Assembly (NCBI GenBank): GCA_020160755.1
Contig: JAIUPN010000001.1
Location: 868,001 to 932,000, forward strand
Source of the DNA: Pseudomonadota bacterium
GTDB taxonomy: Bacteria; Pseudomonadota; Alphaproteobacteria; Sphingomonadales; Sphingomonadaceae
Direction of reading: 5' to 3'
DNA: 64,000 bases
The notes beneath the pieces are model-generated. The model saw only the letters and a program-made list of their open reading frames with translations. It had not been told where the DNA came from and made no database searches. Made by a program: the position numbers and the translations under genes. Positions 35,054-44,705 of the stretch are shown in pieces (position 1 is the stretch's first letter; the number at the start of each line of letters is the position of its first letter).

Positions 35054-37190
35054 CCTGACGCTTGTGAAGCGCGGTGCCGCGCCCCGACAGCGACGGGTTG
35101 TTCATGAAATAATGATGCAGGTTAAAGGGCTTGTCTCCCGGCGCGACCCGCACCGAAGTCCCGTCGGACTGGAGTATCCAGCTTTGTTCATTGTCGATCA
35201 GGTTCGCGACGAGCACCTGATCGAGAATCTGGTCGTGGACCGTCGGGTTTTCGATCGGGATCATATATTCGACACGGCGGTCGAAGTTACGCGGCATCCA
35301 GTCGGCGCTGCTGATGTAAAGCTTGGCGCCGCGATGCGGCAGCGGTGCACCGTTGGCAAAGGCCCAGACGCGGCTGTGTTCGAGGAAGCGGCCGACGACC
35401 GATTTGACGCGGATCGTTTCGGACAGGCCCGGCACGCCCGGACGCAGGCAACAGATACCGCGCACGATCAGCTCGACCGGCACACCCGCGGCGCTCGCCT
35501 CGTAAAGCTTGTCGATGATGTCGGGATCGACGAGGCTGTTCATCTTGGCCCACACGCCCGACGGCAGCCCCGCCTTTGCCGCTGCAGTTTCGGCGTCGAT
35601 CAGTTCGGAGAGATGCGCGCGCATGTTGAGCGGCGACATGGTGATGAGGTCGAGCCGTTCGGGTTCGACATAGCCGGTGATATAATTGAACAGCTGCGCC
35701 GCGTCGCGCCCGGCGCGCGGGTCGGCGGTGAAGAAGCTGAGATCGGTATAGATGCGCGCGGTCACCGGGTGATAATTGCCGGTGCCGAAGTGGCAATAGG
35801 TGCGATAACCCTGCCCTTCGCGGCGCACCACCATCGAAATCTTGGCGTGCGTCTTCCACTCGATGAAGCCGTAGACGACCTGCACCCCGGCGCGTTCGAG
35901 CTGGTTCGCCCAGAGGAGATTCTGCTCCTCGTCGAAGCGCGCCTTGAGTTCGACGACCGCGGTCACCGACTTGCCCGCCTCGGCCGCCTCGATCAGCGCG
36001 CGGATGACCGGCGACTGATTGCCGGCGCGATAGAGCGTCTGCTTGATCGCGACGACGTCGGGATCGGCCGCCGCCTGACGGAGGAAGGAGAGCACGACGT
36101 CGAAGCTCTCGTACGGATGATGGACGACGATGTCCTTCGAGCGGATCGCCGCGAAACAATCGCCGCCATGTTCGCGAATGCGTTCGGGAAAGCGCGCCGA
36201 ATAGGCGGGAAATTTGAGGTCGGGCCGGTCGACGTCGACGAGCGCGGACAGCGCCGCGAGCCCGATGAAGCCTCCGATCTTGGCGACGATCGCTTCATGC
36301 CCCTGAATATCGGCGCCGAGCACTTCGGCGATTTCGCCGGGCATGTCGGCTTCGAGTTCGAGCAGGATCACGCGCCCGCGGCGGCGGCGGCGGATCGCGG
36401 TCCGGAACAGGCGGACGAGATCTTCGGCCTCTTCCTCAAGTTCGATATCGCTGTCGCGAATGATGCGGAACACGCCGAGCGACCGGATCGTGAAGCCCGG
36501 AAACAGCAAGTCGCCGAAAATCTCGATCAGATATTCGATCGGGACGAACGCCCCCGGTTGCCCCGGCACCGGTACGAACCGCGCGAGCGAGGCGGGAATC
36601 ATCACCAGTTCGCGGATCGTCTCACCGGTCGCCTTGCGCTGAAGGTCGAAGATCACGCCGAGGCCGCGGTTCGGGATGAAGGGAAAGGGGTGCGCCGGAT
36701 CGAGCACCTGCGGGGTGAGGATCGGGAAAATCTGGTCGATGAAATATTGGCGGAGCGCTCTGCGCAGCGCTTCCTTGTCCGACCCGGTGCCATGGACAAT
36801 GATGCCCTGTTCGCCGAGCAGCTTGTGGAGCAATTGCCATTCGCTCTGCTGCTGGTCGACGAGCCGGTTCACCTCGGCCTCGATCTCGGCAAGCTGCTGT
36901 CCCGGCGAGCGGCCGTCGGCCGAGGGATCGTCGATCCCCTGAAGCTGTTGTCCCTTCAGCCCCGCAACGCGGACCATGAAGAATTCGTCGAGGTTGCTGC
37001 CCGAAATCGACAGGAAACGCAGCCGTTCGAGCAAGGGATGCGCGGGATTGCGCGCCTCTTCCATCACCCGGCGATTGAAGGCCAGCCAGCTGAGTTCGCG
37101 GTTAAAGAAGCGTTCGGGGCCGAAAGTGGGCGGGGTCGCCGTGGTGGCGGCATCATTCTGTGCGCGTAGGGGGCCGCCGGCTATCGACAT
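35016..37190 (-). CDS. ppk1: Polyphosphate kinase 1
   Basis: Makes inorganic polyphosphate from ATP, reversibly. The 724-residue product has the N domain (FFNRELSWLAFNRRV), head domain, and the two phospholipase-D-like C1/C2 domains. The autophosphorylation His is His448 in WKTHAKISM, with the conserved GYRTYCHFGTGNYH following. Length is normal (about 690-720). It overlaps the 3' end of hdaA by 10 bases and the 5' end of ppx by 38 bases, indicating one transcript. Together with PPK2 the organism has two routes for using polyphosphate. Confidence 0.97.
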   Translation of the reverse strand: MSIAGGPLRAQNDAATTATPPTFGPERFFNRELSWLAFNRRVMEEARNPAHPLLERLRFLSISGSNLDEFFMVRVAGLKGQQLQGIDDPSADGRSPGQQLAEIEAEVNRLVDQQQSEWQLLHKLLGEQGIIVHGTGSDKEALRRALRQYFIDQIFPILTPQVLDPAHPFPFIPNRGLGVIFDLQRKATGETIRELVMIPASLARFVPVPGQPGAFVPIEYLIEIFGDLLFPGFTIRSLGVFRIIRDSDIELEEEAEDLVRLFRTAIRRRRRGRVILLELEADMPGEIAEVLGADIQGHEAIVAKIGGFIGLAALSALVDVDRPDLKFPAYSARFPERIREHGGDCFAAIRSKDIVVHHPYESFDVVLSFLRQAAADPDVVAIKQTLYRAGNQSPVIRALIEAAEAGKSVTAVVELKARFDEEQNLLWANQLERAGVQVVYGFIEWKTHAKISMVVRREGQGYRTYCHFGTGNYHPVTARIYTDLSFFTADPRAGRDAAQLFNYITGYVEPERLDLITMSPLNMRAHLSELIDAETAAAKAGLPSGVWAKMNSLVDPDIIDKLYEASAAGVPVELIVRGICCLRPGVPGLSETIRVKSVVGRFLEHSRVWAFANGAPLPHRGAKLYISSADWMPRNFDRRVEYMIPIENPTVHDQILDQVLVANLIDNEQSWILQSDGTSVRVAPGDKPFNLHHYFMNNPSLSGRGTALHKRQDVPTLAFDTRED

Positions 37191-37840
37191 GTCGCTTCAT
37201 CCTGTCTTTCGAGCAAATCGGGATCGATGAGCCCCTGTGACAGTAATGTTTCACGAGTAAGACGAACGCTAACGCCCCGCCCTTTTTCGAGCGAAGCCGC
37301 GTCGAGCGCCGCGACGACACGGTGGATCATCGCATAGCTGCGCTCCATCCGCGGGACGATATAGGAGGCGACGCCGGGCGCGAGCGCCATGCCGCGCTGC
37401 GCGAACAGCGCCTCGATCAGGTCGCGCGCGAGGCAGTCGTCGGGATCGCCGATCGTCAGCACCGGCACCGCCGCGAGCCGCGAGCGCAGGTCGGGAAGCA
37501 CAACATTCCATTCCGAAGGCGGCGTATCGGCGATGATCAGCAGCGGCGCGCCGCTGGCCTGCGCGGCATTCCACGCGTGGAAAATCTCTTCTTCCGCAAC
37601 GCTGTCATGGCCATCGATGACGCGGCCGCCGGTGTCGCTCGCAAAGAGGCGGCCGATGAGACTGCGCCCCGAACCACGCGGTCCGGTGAGCACCGCGGTG
37701 CGGACGGGCCAGGTCGCGACGTGGCGCAGATAGCGCACGGCATCGGCGTTGCTGGTACCGACGATCAACGGACCGTCGTTGCTGCCACCCGCGCTCCAGT
37801 CGAGCGGCAAGGCGATCTGGCCGGACGCTGCGCGCGCCAT
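37181..37840 (-). CDS. hdaA: HdaA, DnaA-related regulator of replication initiation
   Basis: Hda-type AAA+ protein that, with the DNA polymerase sliding clamp, promotes hydrolysis of DnaA-bound ATP after initiation. The 219-residue protein begins with the clamp-binding motif QIALPLDW (8-15), followed by an AAA+ module with TGPRGSGRSLIGRLF (Walker A-like) and LLIIADTPP, and a lid domain with RRM-like Arg residues, lacking any DNA-binding domain IV. Its start codon overlaps the stop of the DUF2066 gene (TGATG) and its end overlaps ppk1. Confidence 0.92.
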   Translation of the reverse strand: MARAASGQIALPLDWSAGGSNDGPLIVGTSNADAVRYLRHVATWPVRTAVLTGPRGSGRSLIGRLFASDTGGRVIDGHDSVAEEEIFHAWNAAQASGAPLLIIADTPPSEWNVVLPDLRSRLAAVPVLTIGDPDDCLARDLIEALFAQRGMALAPGVASYIVPRMERSYAMIHRVVAALDAASLEKGRGVSVRLTRETLLSQGLIDPDLLERQDEATCR

Positions 37841-39111
37841 CAGCGGCTGATCCGCAGCGTGCTGCCGCCCTCCTGCACCTTGTAGCCGCGCGCGGCGAGC
37901 GCGGCCTTCAGTGCCGCGACATCGCCGCGGAAGGTCACGCGCATCACCGAGGTGCCGCCGAGCGCGAGGCTCGTCGTCGAGGCGGACTGGACCCCCGAAA
38001 TACCGCCCACCGCGCGCTCGGTCGCGGTGACCGAATCGACGTCGGGAGAGCTATATTGGACGGTGAAGCTTTGCACCCCGACGGCGGCCGTGGTCGGCAC
38101 GCTTGTATCGGTTTCGGCGGGCAGCGCCTCTTCGTCGGCCGCGACCTCTTCGGGCAAGTCGGCCTTTTCGACCGGCTTCTCTAGGACGAGATAGGTATCG
38201 GTGCGCAGCACGCCGGCGGCCAATGCGTCGATATAGATGCGGTCCATCCGCGCGACCGCCTTTTCCATCATGTCGGGCAAGGCTGCGGGGCTGGGTCCGG
38301 TCATCGTGAAGCTGGAAATCAGCTTGCTGTCGGGGCCGAAGCGCGCGGTAAAAGTGCCTTTGATCGGGCCACCGGGGTAAGAATATTCGACGCGCGCGAT
38401 CGGGGTAAGCACGTCGGCGGCACCATATTGGTCGAGGATTACCCGCCACCAGACGCGGCCACGACGGCCGGTCTGCCCCGCGTTGATCAGCAGCGTATCG
38501 GCGCCGGTGCCCGCGGTGCGGACATAGTCGATCGCGCTCTGCCCCGTATTATATTCGGCCCACGCGCGCTGCCATGCGCTGCGCTGTTCGAACACCTGCG
38601 GGATGCCGTCGATCGAATAGACGGGAATCACGAGCAGCGGCGGCGAACGCAGCGTCCGCCCGCTGACGCCGAGAATCTGGCCGGCGCGGACGCGGTCGAA
38701 CTGGACGCCGAGTTTGGCGACATAGCGGCGCGGGCCGATCTGTTCTTCCTCGACGACGACCGCGGTGACGATGCCATCGAGCACCGAATCGCCGAGTGCG
38801 GGTCCGTCGCTGCCGTTCAGCTTGCGATAAAGCTGCGCCCAGCCCTTGCGCTGCGCCTCGCGCCAGCCCTTCGAGCGCGCGTCGTCCGCGTTATCGCCGG
38901 TGACGTCGACGAGAATGCCGCTCGCGAGAAAATCGCCGCTGCTGTTGATCGGGGTGATGCCGCGGTCGCCGCGGGTAATCTGGCCATCGACGATGCCGGC
39001 GAGAAGAATCGCAAAGAACAGACCGAAAAGTGCGGCCCATCGCCAATCGCGCGGACGAGCCGCGTCGAGAGAAAAGCGAGGTGCGAAGCGGGGGAAAGCG
39101 GCCGAAATCAT
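37840..39111 (-). CDS. Membrane-anchored DUF2066-type protein
   Basis: A 423-residue protein with one N-terminal membrane helix (about 24-42: [15 protein letters not shown]) and a large, presumably periplasmic, part resembling DUF2066 (about 65-250; [31 protein letters not shown] strands). A C-terminal region (about 335-423) looks like a small ferredoxin-like beta-alpha fold ([28 protein letters not shown]). Function is unknown. It is the first gene of the hdaA-ppk1-ppx operon and is divergent from purM, with about 85 bp between the starts. Confidence 0.8.
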   Translation of the reverse strand: MISAAFPRFAPRFSLDAARPRDWRWAALFGLFFAILLAGIVDGQITRGDRGITPINSSGDFLASGILVDVTGDNADDARSKGWREAQRKGWAQLYRKLNGSDGPALGDSVLDGIVTAVVVEEEQIGPRRYVAKLGVQFDRVRAGQILGVSGRTLRSPPLLVIPVYSIDGIPQVFEQRSAWQRAWAEYNTGQSAIDYVRTAGTGADTLLINAGQTGRRGRVWWRVILDQYGAADVLTPIARVEYSYPGGPIKGTFTARFGPDSKLISSFTMTGPSPAALPDMMEKAVARMDRIYIDALAAGVLRTDTYLVLEKPVEKADLPEEVAADEEALPAETDTSVPTTAAVGVQSFTVQYSSPDVDSVTATERAVGGISGVQSASTTSLALGGTSVMRVTFRGDVAALKAALAARGYKVQEGGSTLRISR

Positions 39112-39196
39112 ATCTTCTCTATGCTTTGCCCAAAAGCGTGGCCCCGGACAAGGAAATCATGGCATTTCGTGGCCAGAGTCGTTAGTCGCGCTGGCC

Positions 39197-40303
39197 ATGG
39201 ATTCCAAGCACAACCCACCCGCCTCCTACACTTATGCGCAGGCCGGCGTCTCGATCGAAACCGGCAACGCGCTGGTCCGTGCCATCGCCCCGCTCGCCCG
39301 TGCGACGCGCCGCCCCGGCGCCGACGCCGACCTCGGCGGTTTTGGCGGCTTCTTCGACCTGAAGGCGGCGGGGTTCAACGATCCCCTGCTCGTCGCGGCG
39401 AACGACGGGGTCGGCACCAAGCTGAAACTCGCGATCGAATCGGGCAAGCATGACGGCGTCGGGATCGACCTCGTCGCGATGTGCGCGAACGACCTGATCG
39501 TTCAGGGTGCCGAGCCACTGTTTTTCCTCGATTATTATGCCACGGGCAAGCTCGATAACGATGTCGCGACCGAAGTCGTCGCGAGCATCGCCGAGGGATG
39601 CAAGCAGGCCGGATGCGCGCTGATCGGCGGCGAGACCGCCGAAATGCCCGGCATGTATTCGGACGGCGACTATGACCTCGCGGGCTTCTGCGTCGGCGCG
39701 GTCGAGCGCGACCAGGTGCTGACCGCCGACAAGGTCGCGGCTGGCGACGTGATTTTGGGCCTCGCATCGTCGGGGGTGCATTCGAACGGCTTTTCGTTGG
39801 TGCGGCGCCTCGCGACCGACAAAGGCTGGAAGCTCGACCGCCCCGCCCTCTTCGACCAGAACATCCTGCTGATCGACGCGCTGATGGCGCCGACGCGCAT
39901 CTATGTGAAGAGCCTGCTCCCGCTGGTGAAGACCGGCCAGATCCATGCGCTCGCGCACATCACCGGCGGCGGACTGCTCGAAAATATCCCGCGCATCCTG
40001 CCCAAGACGCTGCACGCGCATGTCGACGCCGACGCATGGGACCAGCCGCGGCTGATGGCGTTCCTGCAGGCGCAGGGCAATATCGAACCCGAGGAAATGG
40101 CGCGCACCTTCAACTGCGGGATCGGCATGGCGGTCGTCGTTGCCGAGAGCGATGTCGACGCCGTTACCGCCGCGCTCGAAGCGGCGGGCGAAACCGTCCA
40201 TCGCATCGGCCATATCGCCGAGGGCGAAAAGGGCTGCACCGTGACGGGCGGCGCCGAGACGTGGAGCGCACGTGCGCCGTGGAGCGCCACGCATAATGGC
40301 TAA
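39197..40303 (+). CDS. purM: Phosphoribosylformylglycinamidine cyclo-ligase
   Basis: Makes aminoimidazole ribotide (AIR) in purine synthesis from formylglycinamidine ribotide and ATP. The 368-residue product has [15 protein letters not shown], the [33 protein letters not shown] nucleotide region, [17 protein letters not shown] and [19 protein letters not shown]. The ATG at 39197 gives the family N-terminus; the frame upstream to 38846 overlaps the divergent gene. It overlaps the purN fusion gene by 8 bases, the classic purM-purN pair. Confidence 0.97.
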   Translation: MDSKHNPPASYTYAQAGVSIETGNALVRAIAPLARATRRPGADADLGGFGGFFDLKAAGFNDPLLVAANDGVGTKLKLAIESGKHDGVGIDLVAMCANDLIVQGAEPLFFLDYYATGKLDNDVATEVVASIAEGCKQAGCALIGGETAEMPGMYSDGDYDLAGFCVGAVERDQVLTADKVAAGDVILGLASSGVHSNGFSLVRRLATDKGWKLDRPALFDQNILLIDALMAPTRIYVKSLLPLVKTGQIHALAHITGGGLLENIPRILPKTLHAHVDADAWDQPRLMAFLQAQGNIEPEEMARTFNCGIGMAVVVAESDVDAVTAALEAAGETVHRIGHIAEGEKGCTVTGGAETWSARAPWSATHNG

Positions 40304-41246
40304 GGCGCGTGTCGCCGTCCTGATTTCGGGCGCCGGCACCAATATGGCGGCGCTGCTTTACGCCGCAAAGGCTGCGGATTGTCCCTATGAGCTGGTGCTC
40401 GTCGGCAGCAACGATCCCGATGCGCCGGGGCTAAAGATCGCGGAGGCCGAGGGTATTGCGACATGGGGCCTGTTGCACAAGGGCATGAACCGCGACGCGT
40501 TCGACGCTCTGGTCGACGCGCAATTGCGCGCGGCGGGCGCCGAGTTCGTCGCACTGGCGGGCTATATGCGCATATTGTCCGACGAGTTCGTAGCGCGCTG
40601 GGCGAACCGGATGATCAACATCCACCCGAGTCTGCTACCGCTCTACAAGGGGCTGAACACCCACCAGCAAGCTATCGAGGCGGGCGACAAATTCGGCGGG
40701 TGCAGCGTCCACGTCGTGACGCCCGGCGTCGACGAGGGGCCGGTGCTGGCGCAGACCCCGGTCGCGATCCTGCCCGACGACACGGTCGAGACGCTGGCGC
40801 GGCGGGTGCAGTTCGCCGAACATCAGCTTTATCCCGCCACGCTCGCCGCCTTCGTCGCACGCGAGCGGTCGCCCGATTATTTGCGGGATCGCGTGCGCGA
40901 ACTGGCGATGGCGCTGCCCGAAGCCGACGAGGTGGTGTCGCACGGCATGCCCTGCTTCGGGATCGTGAAGGGCAAGAAATTCGCCTATTTCACCGAGGAT
41001 CATCACGGCGATGGCAAGATCGCGCTGCTGGTGAAGATCAGCGGCGGCGAGGAACAGGCGATGCTGATCGAACTCGACGAAGACCGCTATTACCGCCCCG
41101 CCTATTTCGGCGACGGCTGGGTCGGCATCCGCCTCGACCTCGGCGACACCGACTGGGACGCGATCGGCGAATGGCTGCGCAAAAGCTGGCTCGCGATCGC
41201 GCCGAAGAAGCTGGCCGGACTGATGGGCGTAGCGGACGAATTCTGA
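40296..41246 (+). CDS. purN: PurN (GAR formyltransferase) fused to a C-terminal MmcQ/YjbR-type domain
   Basis: The first 195 residues are a full Pur[13 protein letters not shown] (9-20), [11 protein letters not shown], the catalytic [12 protein letters not shown] (Asn108, His110) and [13 protein letters not shown] with Asp146. It transfers a formyl group to glycinamide ribotide in purine synthesis. From about residue 197 the same frame continues into a 115-residue MmcQ/YjbR domain ([60 protein letters not shown]). Usual PurN is about 200 residues; this is 316 with no stop between the parts. The role of the YjbR half is unknown. It overlaps purM by 8 bases and the next gene by one. Confidence 0.93.
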   Translation: MAKARVAVLISGAGTNMAALLYAAKAADCPYELVLVGSNDPDAPGLKIAEAEGIATWGLLHKGMNRDAFDALVDAQLRAAGAEFVALAGYMRILSDEFVARWANRMINIHPSLLPLYKGLNTHQQAIEAGDKFGGCSVHVVTPGVDEGPVLAQTPVAILPDDTVETLARRVQFAEHQLYPATLAAFVARERSPDYLRDRVRELAMALPEADEVVSHGMPCFGIVKGKKFAYFTEDHHGDGKIALLVKISGGEEQAMLIELDEDRYYRPAYFGDGWVGIRLDLGDTDWDAIGEWLRKSWLAIAPKKLAGLMGVADEF

Positions 41247-41500
41247 TGCGGGAGACGGCGGTCAGTTTGCTGAAAACCGCACTGGCCGCCGTCATCGTCA
41301 TTCCGCTCGGGGTCGGTATCGGCAAAGCGATCGAATATGGCACGGTCGATCTGCTCGGCGACCGATTGGGATTCGACGGCGCGGCGCTGCTTGGAACCGC
41401 GGTATTTATCGCCCTTGCGCTGATGGTGTCGAGACGCTGGACGCGGCGGCAGGCACGAAAAAGGCCGCCGGATCGCTCCGGCGGCCCTTCGCTGCCCTAG
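41246..41500 (+). CDS. Small two-span membrane protein
   Basis: An 84-residue protein with two hydrophobic helices (about 8-27 and 46-61) and a basic Arg-rich C-terminal tail. The ATG overlaps the stop of the purN fusion (TGATG), so it is translated with purM-purN. Its last 13 codons encompass a perfect hairpin that serves as the terminator of the convergent ndk gene, which may explain the Arg/Gly/Pro-rich tail. Function unknown. Confidence 0.55.
   Translation: MRETAVSLLKTALAAVIVIPLGVGIGKAIEYGTVDLLGDRLGFDGAALLGTAVFIALALMVSRRWTRRQARKRPPDRSGGPSLP
41463..41486 (-). terminator. Intrinsic terminator of ndk inside the end of the convergent small gene
   Basis: Perfect 10-bp stem with a 4-base loop (arms GGCCGCCGGA and TCCGGCGGCC). 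On the minus strand it is followed by TTTTTCG, a good T tract, 27 bases after the ndk stop. It lies within the coding sequence of the opposite-strand membrane protein. Confidence 0.85.
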
Positions 41501-41512
41501 GGCAAACGGCGT

Positions 41513-41935
41513 TTAGCCGACGATCTCTTCGGGCTTGAAGAAGTAGGCGATTTCGATCGCTGCATTCTCGTCGCTGTCCGAACCGTGAACCGTGTTCGCT
41601 TCGATGCTTTCGGCCAGTTCCTTGCGGATCGTGCCGGGCGCTGCGTCCTTGGGGTTGGTCGCGCCCATGATGTCGCGGTTCGCCTGCATCGCGTTCTCGC
41701 CTTCGAGGACCTGCACGACGACGGGGCCGCTGATCATGAAGTCGACGAGTTCGCCGAAGAAGGGGCGTTCCTTGTGGACCGCGTAGAAGCCTTCGGCCTG
41801 TTCGCGGCTCATGTGGATGCGCTTCGATGCGACGACGCGCAGGCCGGCGTCTTCGAGCATCTTGGTGACGGCGCCGGTGATGTTGCGACGCGTGGCGTCG
41901 GGCTTGATGATCGAAAAAGTGCGGGTAACCGCCAT
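41513..41935 (-). CDS. ndk: Nucleoside diphosphate kinase
   Basis: Transfers the gamma phosphate between nucleoside triphosphates and diphosphates through a phosphohistidine. The 140-residue product has [14 protein letters not shown] at the start and the active-site [12 protein letters not shown] with His about 116, exactly the usual length. A strong AGGAG site precedes the ATG at 41935; an upstream frame to 42004 is not needed. Ends at a clear terminator. Confidence 0.98.
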   Translation of the reverse strand: MAVTRTFSIIKPDATRRNITGAVTKMLEDAGLRVVASKRIHMSREQAEGFYAVHKERPFFGELVDFMISGPVVVQVLEGENAMQANRDIMGATNPKDAAPGTIRKELAESIEANTVHGSDSDENAAIEIAYFFKPEEIVG

Positions 41936-42025
41936 GGGGGAAGCTCCTGTGTTGTTATTGTCTGCGATGCGCGCGCCTCTAGCGGCGCTTTTGCTGCACT
42001 GCAAGGACAGAGCGCGGCGCGGCGA

Positions 42026-42553
42026 TCAGCCGCCCGAACCATAGGTTACCGCACCCTCGACCATGTCGCCGTTCTGGGTCGCGGTGATCTGGATCGAGGT
42101 TTTCGCATCGTCCGGCTTTTCGGCGCTGATGATGATCGTGTCCTCGGCGTTCATTTCGGACTTCACCTTCAGGCCGGCGGCCTCGATCTGGCGCCGGTAG
42201 TGCGCAACGACGTCAGCCGCCCGGCCCTTGACCTCGAAGCTTGCGAGGCCGCCCTGCTTGCCCTCGGACGATCCCGCGAAACCGCCCGTCATCTTTGATC
42301 CGGGATAGGGCGTCATGCCCGCAGGCAGCTTCGCCTCGCCGCCGAACTGGACTTCGCCTTCCTCGGTCTTGATCGTGACCTTGCCGTTTTCGCCGTCTTC
42401 GCTGCTGCTGATGCTGTAGTCGGCGGTCTTGCCCGTTGCGGGGTCGGTATAGGTGCCGCTCGCGACCTCGGTCTCCGATTTCGAGCCGCAGCCCGCGGCA
42501 AGCAGCGACAAGGAAACAGCAAGGGCGGTGGAAAGGAACGGGTTCGGGCGCAT
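42026..42553 (-). CDS. Putative lipoprotein of unknown function
   Basis: A 175-residue protein with a signal peptide and lipobox LAAGC (Cys22), predicted to be lipid-anchored. The mature part contains a tandem of beta-rich stretches (TGKTADYSISSSEDGENGK, VTIKTEEGEVQFGG) and a C-terminal alpha-beta module (AADVVAHYRRQIEAAGLKV). Family not recognised; similar lipoproteins are common in sphingomonads. Good AGGAG site before the ATG at 42553. It sits between holC and ndk on the same strand with about 90-100 bp on each side. Confidence 0.75.
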   Translation of the reverse strand: MRPNPFLSTALAVSLSLLAAGCGSKSETEVASGTYTDPATGKTADYSISSSEDGENGKVTIKTEEGEVQFGGEAKLPAGMTPYPGSKMTGGFAGSSEGKQGGLASFEVKGRAADVVAHYRRQIEAAGLKVKSEMNAEDTIIISAEKPDDAKTSIQITATQNGDMVEGAVTYGSGG

Positions 42554-42657
42554 CGTCGGGCTCCTGTGCAAAGATCGAATCGGCCGCATGGGCCGCGGTG
42601 CCCGGCCTATGCGGCGGTCATTGCGACGCGTCGGTGACCCGCGTCACATCCAGGTCA

Positions 42658-43107
42658 TCAGGGCCCCTCGGACCAGCGGCCGTTTTCGTCCTGTTTCCAG
42701 AAACGGTTGTCGACATCTTCGCGCGCGGCGAGTGTGCGCCAGAGCGCGCGTGCGTCGTCGATGCGGCTGTTGTCGAAGAGGAGGAAGATGCGTTCGAAGC
42801 CGAGCGCTTCGTCGCGCCATTCGCCGTCGGCAAGCGCGAGGTGGCTGGCGCGGTTCGGCGGCGAGGCCGCGAGCGTGCCCGATATCAGGATCGGCTCGAT
42901 CTCTTCGTCGGGCGACCCCGCAACCCCATGCGGCAGGAAGCTCGCGGGGGTCAGCGTCCACAGCGCCTCGTCGATCGCCTGCCGCTGCATCGCGGACGCG
43001 GCGACCACGAGCAGGCGGTCGCCGTTCGCGAGGATGCGTGTCGCGAGCGCGGGGAGCACCCGTTCGACCGGGTCGCGGGTCAGCCGGTAAAAGTCGACGC
43101 GCGCCAT
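42658..43107 (-). CDS. holC: DNA polymerase III chi subunit
   Basis: HolC is a clamp-loader-associated subunit that contacts single-stranded DNA-binding protein. The 149-residue product shows the family start MARVDFYRLTRDPVERVLPALATRIL (cut here), LWTLTPASFLPHGV and IFLLFDNSRIDDARALWR. AGGGGAG lies right before the ATG at 43107. It follows pepA by 20 bases, the pepA-holC order typical of proteobacteria. Confidence 0.93.
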   Translation of the reverse strand: MARVDFYRLTRDPVERVLPALATRILANGDRLLVVAASAMQRQAIDEALWTLTPASFLPHGVAGSPDEEIEPILISGTLAASPPNRASHLALADGEWRDEALGFERIFLLFDNSRIDDARALWRTLAAREDVDNRFWKQDENGRWSEGP

Positions 43108-43127
43108 GCTCCCCTGCCCCGATCCGT

Positions 43128-44573
43128 TCAGCCTTCGTGGTTGGCGGCGATGTAACGGTCGAGCAGGCGCACGCCGTAACCGGTCGCACCCTTCGCCCAC
43201 ACCGGGCCATCCTTGTCGGCCCACGCCATGCCCGCGATGTCGAGATGCGCCCAGGCAACGCCCTCGCCGACATAACGCTTCAGGAACTGCGCCGCAGTGA
43301 TCGAGCCGCCTTCGCGCGGGCCGATATTCTTCATGTCGGCGATCGGGCTGTCGATCAGCTTGTCGTATGCGGGCGACAGCGGGAAGCGCCACAATTTGTT
43401 GTTCGACACCTCGCCCGCAGCGAGCAGGTCGGCGGCGAGCGTGTCGTCGTTCGCAAAAATGCCCGCATATTCGTGGCCGAGCGAAATCACCATTGCGCCG
43501 GTCAGCGTCGCGAGATCGACGATCACCTTGGGGTCATAGGCGCTTTGTGCCCAGCTGATCGCATCACACAGGACAAGGCGGCCTTCGGCGTCGGTGTTGA
43601 GCACCTCGACCGTCTGGCCCGACATGGTGGTGACGACGTCGCCGGGGCGCATCGCATTGCCGTCGGGCATATTTTCGACAAGGCCGACGACGCCGACGAC
43701 ATTCGCCTTCGCCTTGCGCCCCGCGATCGCCTTGATCGCGCCCGCGACCGCACCTGCGCCGCCCATGTCCCATTTCATCATGTCCATGCCCGCGGCGGGC
43801 TTGATGCTGATGCCGCCGGTGTCGAAGGTGACGCCCTTGCCGATGAAGACGACGGGTGCGTCGCCCGGATTGCCGCCGTTCCAGCGCATCGCGAGCAGCC
43901 GCGGCGGGCGCGTCGAACCCTGTGCGACGCCGAGCAGCGCGCCCATGCCGAGCGCCTTCATCTGGCGTTCGTCGAGCACCTCGAGTTCGACGCCGAGGTC
44001 GGTCAGATGCTGGCAGCGTTCGACGAAGCTTTCAGGATAAAGAATGTTCGGCGGTTCGGCGACGAGCGTCTGGGTCAGCGCGACGCCATCGGCAATCGCT
44101 TCATTTTCGGCCCAGCGATCCGACAGATCGCCGTGCGGCGAGGCAATGATCACGGTCTTCAGGCTCGGCTTCGCCTTGTCGGCGAGGCGCGTGCGATAGG
44201 TGTCGAGGCGCCAGTTGCGCAGGCGCGCACCCATCGCAAAGGCCAGCACGTCATCGGCATCGCTCTGCCCCGCGCTCGCGAAATCGACGTGGACCGCCGT
44301 GACGCCGCTCGTCTGCAGCTTCGCCGTCAGCGCCGCGCCGCCGCGCTCGAGGTCGAACTCGCTGCCTTCGCCGATCCCGACAAGCAGCAGGCGCTTCGCC
44401 TGGTCGCCGTCGATCGCCGCGGTCTCTGCCACGGTGCCCGCCGCACCGTCGAAGCGTGCCTGCGCCGCCGCGGCGCCCAGCAGCGCGCCGAGAGCGCCCG
44501 CTTCGCCCTTGCGGACCGGAAAAGCGACGACGTCGGCAGACGCATCGATTTGCGCGACAAACTGAATGTCCAT
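43128..44573 (-). CDS. pepA: Leucyl aminopeptidase (M17)
   Basis: Cytoplasmic two-metal aminopeptidase. The 481-residue protein has a variable N-terminal domain and the M17 catalytic domain with FIGKGVTFDTGGISIKP (active Lys and metal Asp), KWDMGGAGAV and the signature VLNTDAEGRLVLCD. C-terminal WAHLDIAGMAW is also typical. Normal length (about 480-500). It is divergent from lptD, with 132 bp containing both promoters, and co-transcribed with holC. Confidence 0.97.
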   Translation of the reverse strand: MDIQFVAQIDASADVVAFPVRKGEAGALGALLGAAAAQARFDGAAGTVAETAAIDGDQAKRLLLVGIGEGSEFDLERGGAALTAKLQTSGVTAVHVDFASAGQSDADDVLAFAMGARLRNWRLDTYRTRLADKAKPSLKTVIIASPHGDLSDRWAENEAIADGVALTQTLVAEPPNILYPESFVERCQHLTDLGVELEVLDERQMKALGMGALLGVAQGSTRPPRLLAMRWNGGNPGDAPVVFIGKGVTFDTGGISIKPAAGMDMMKWDMGGAGAVAGAIKAIAGRKAKANVVGVVGLVENMPDGNAMRPGDVVTTMSGQTVEVLNTDAEGRLVLCDAISWAQSAYDPKVIVDLATLTGAMVISLGHEYAGIFANDDTLAADLLAAGEVSNNKLWRFPLSPAYDKLIDSPIADMKNIGPREGGSITAAQFLKRYVGEGVAWAHLDIAGMAWADKDGPVWAKGATGYGVRLLDRYIAANHEG

Positions 44574-44705
44574 GCCTTAACTTTCTTATGCGATGATTGA
44601 TTGGAACGTGGCGGACCGATAGGGGTTTCGCTTGCGAGTTGCAAAAACAAAGCTGCCGGTCCAATCCGGCAAATGTCTATATAGGGTTCGGGACAAAGGG
44701 ATTAA

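Noticed and set aside
34932..37169. Long open frame antisense to ppk1
   Set aside because: Shadow of ppk1, whose catalytic motifs are unmistakable on the minus strand.
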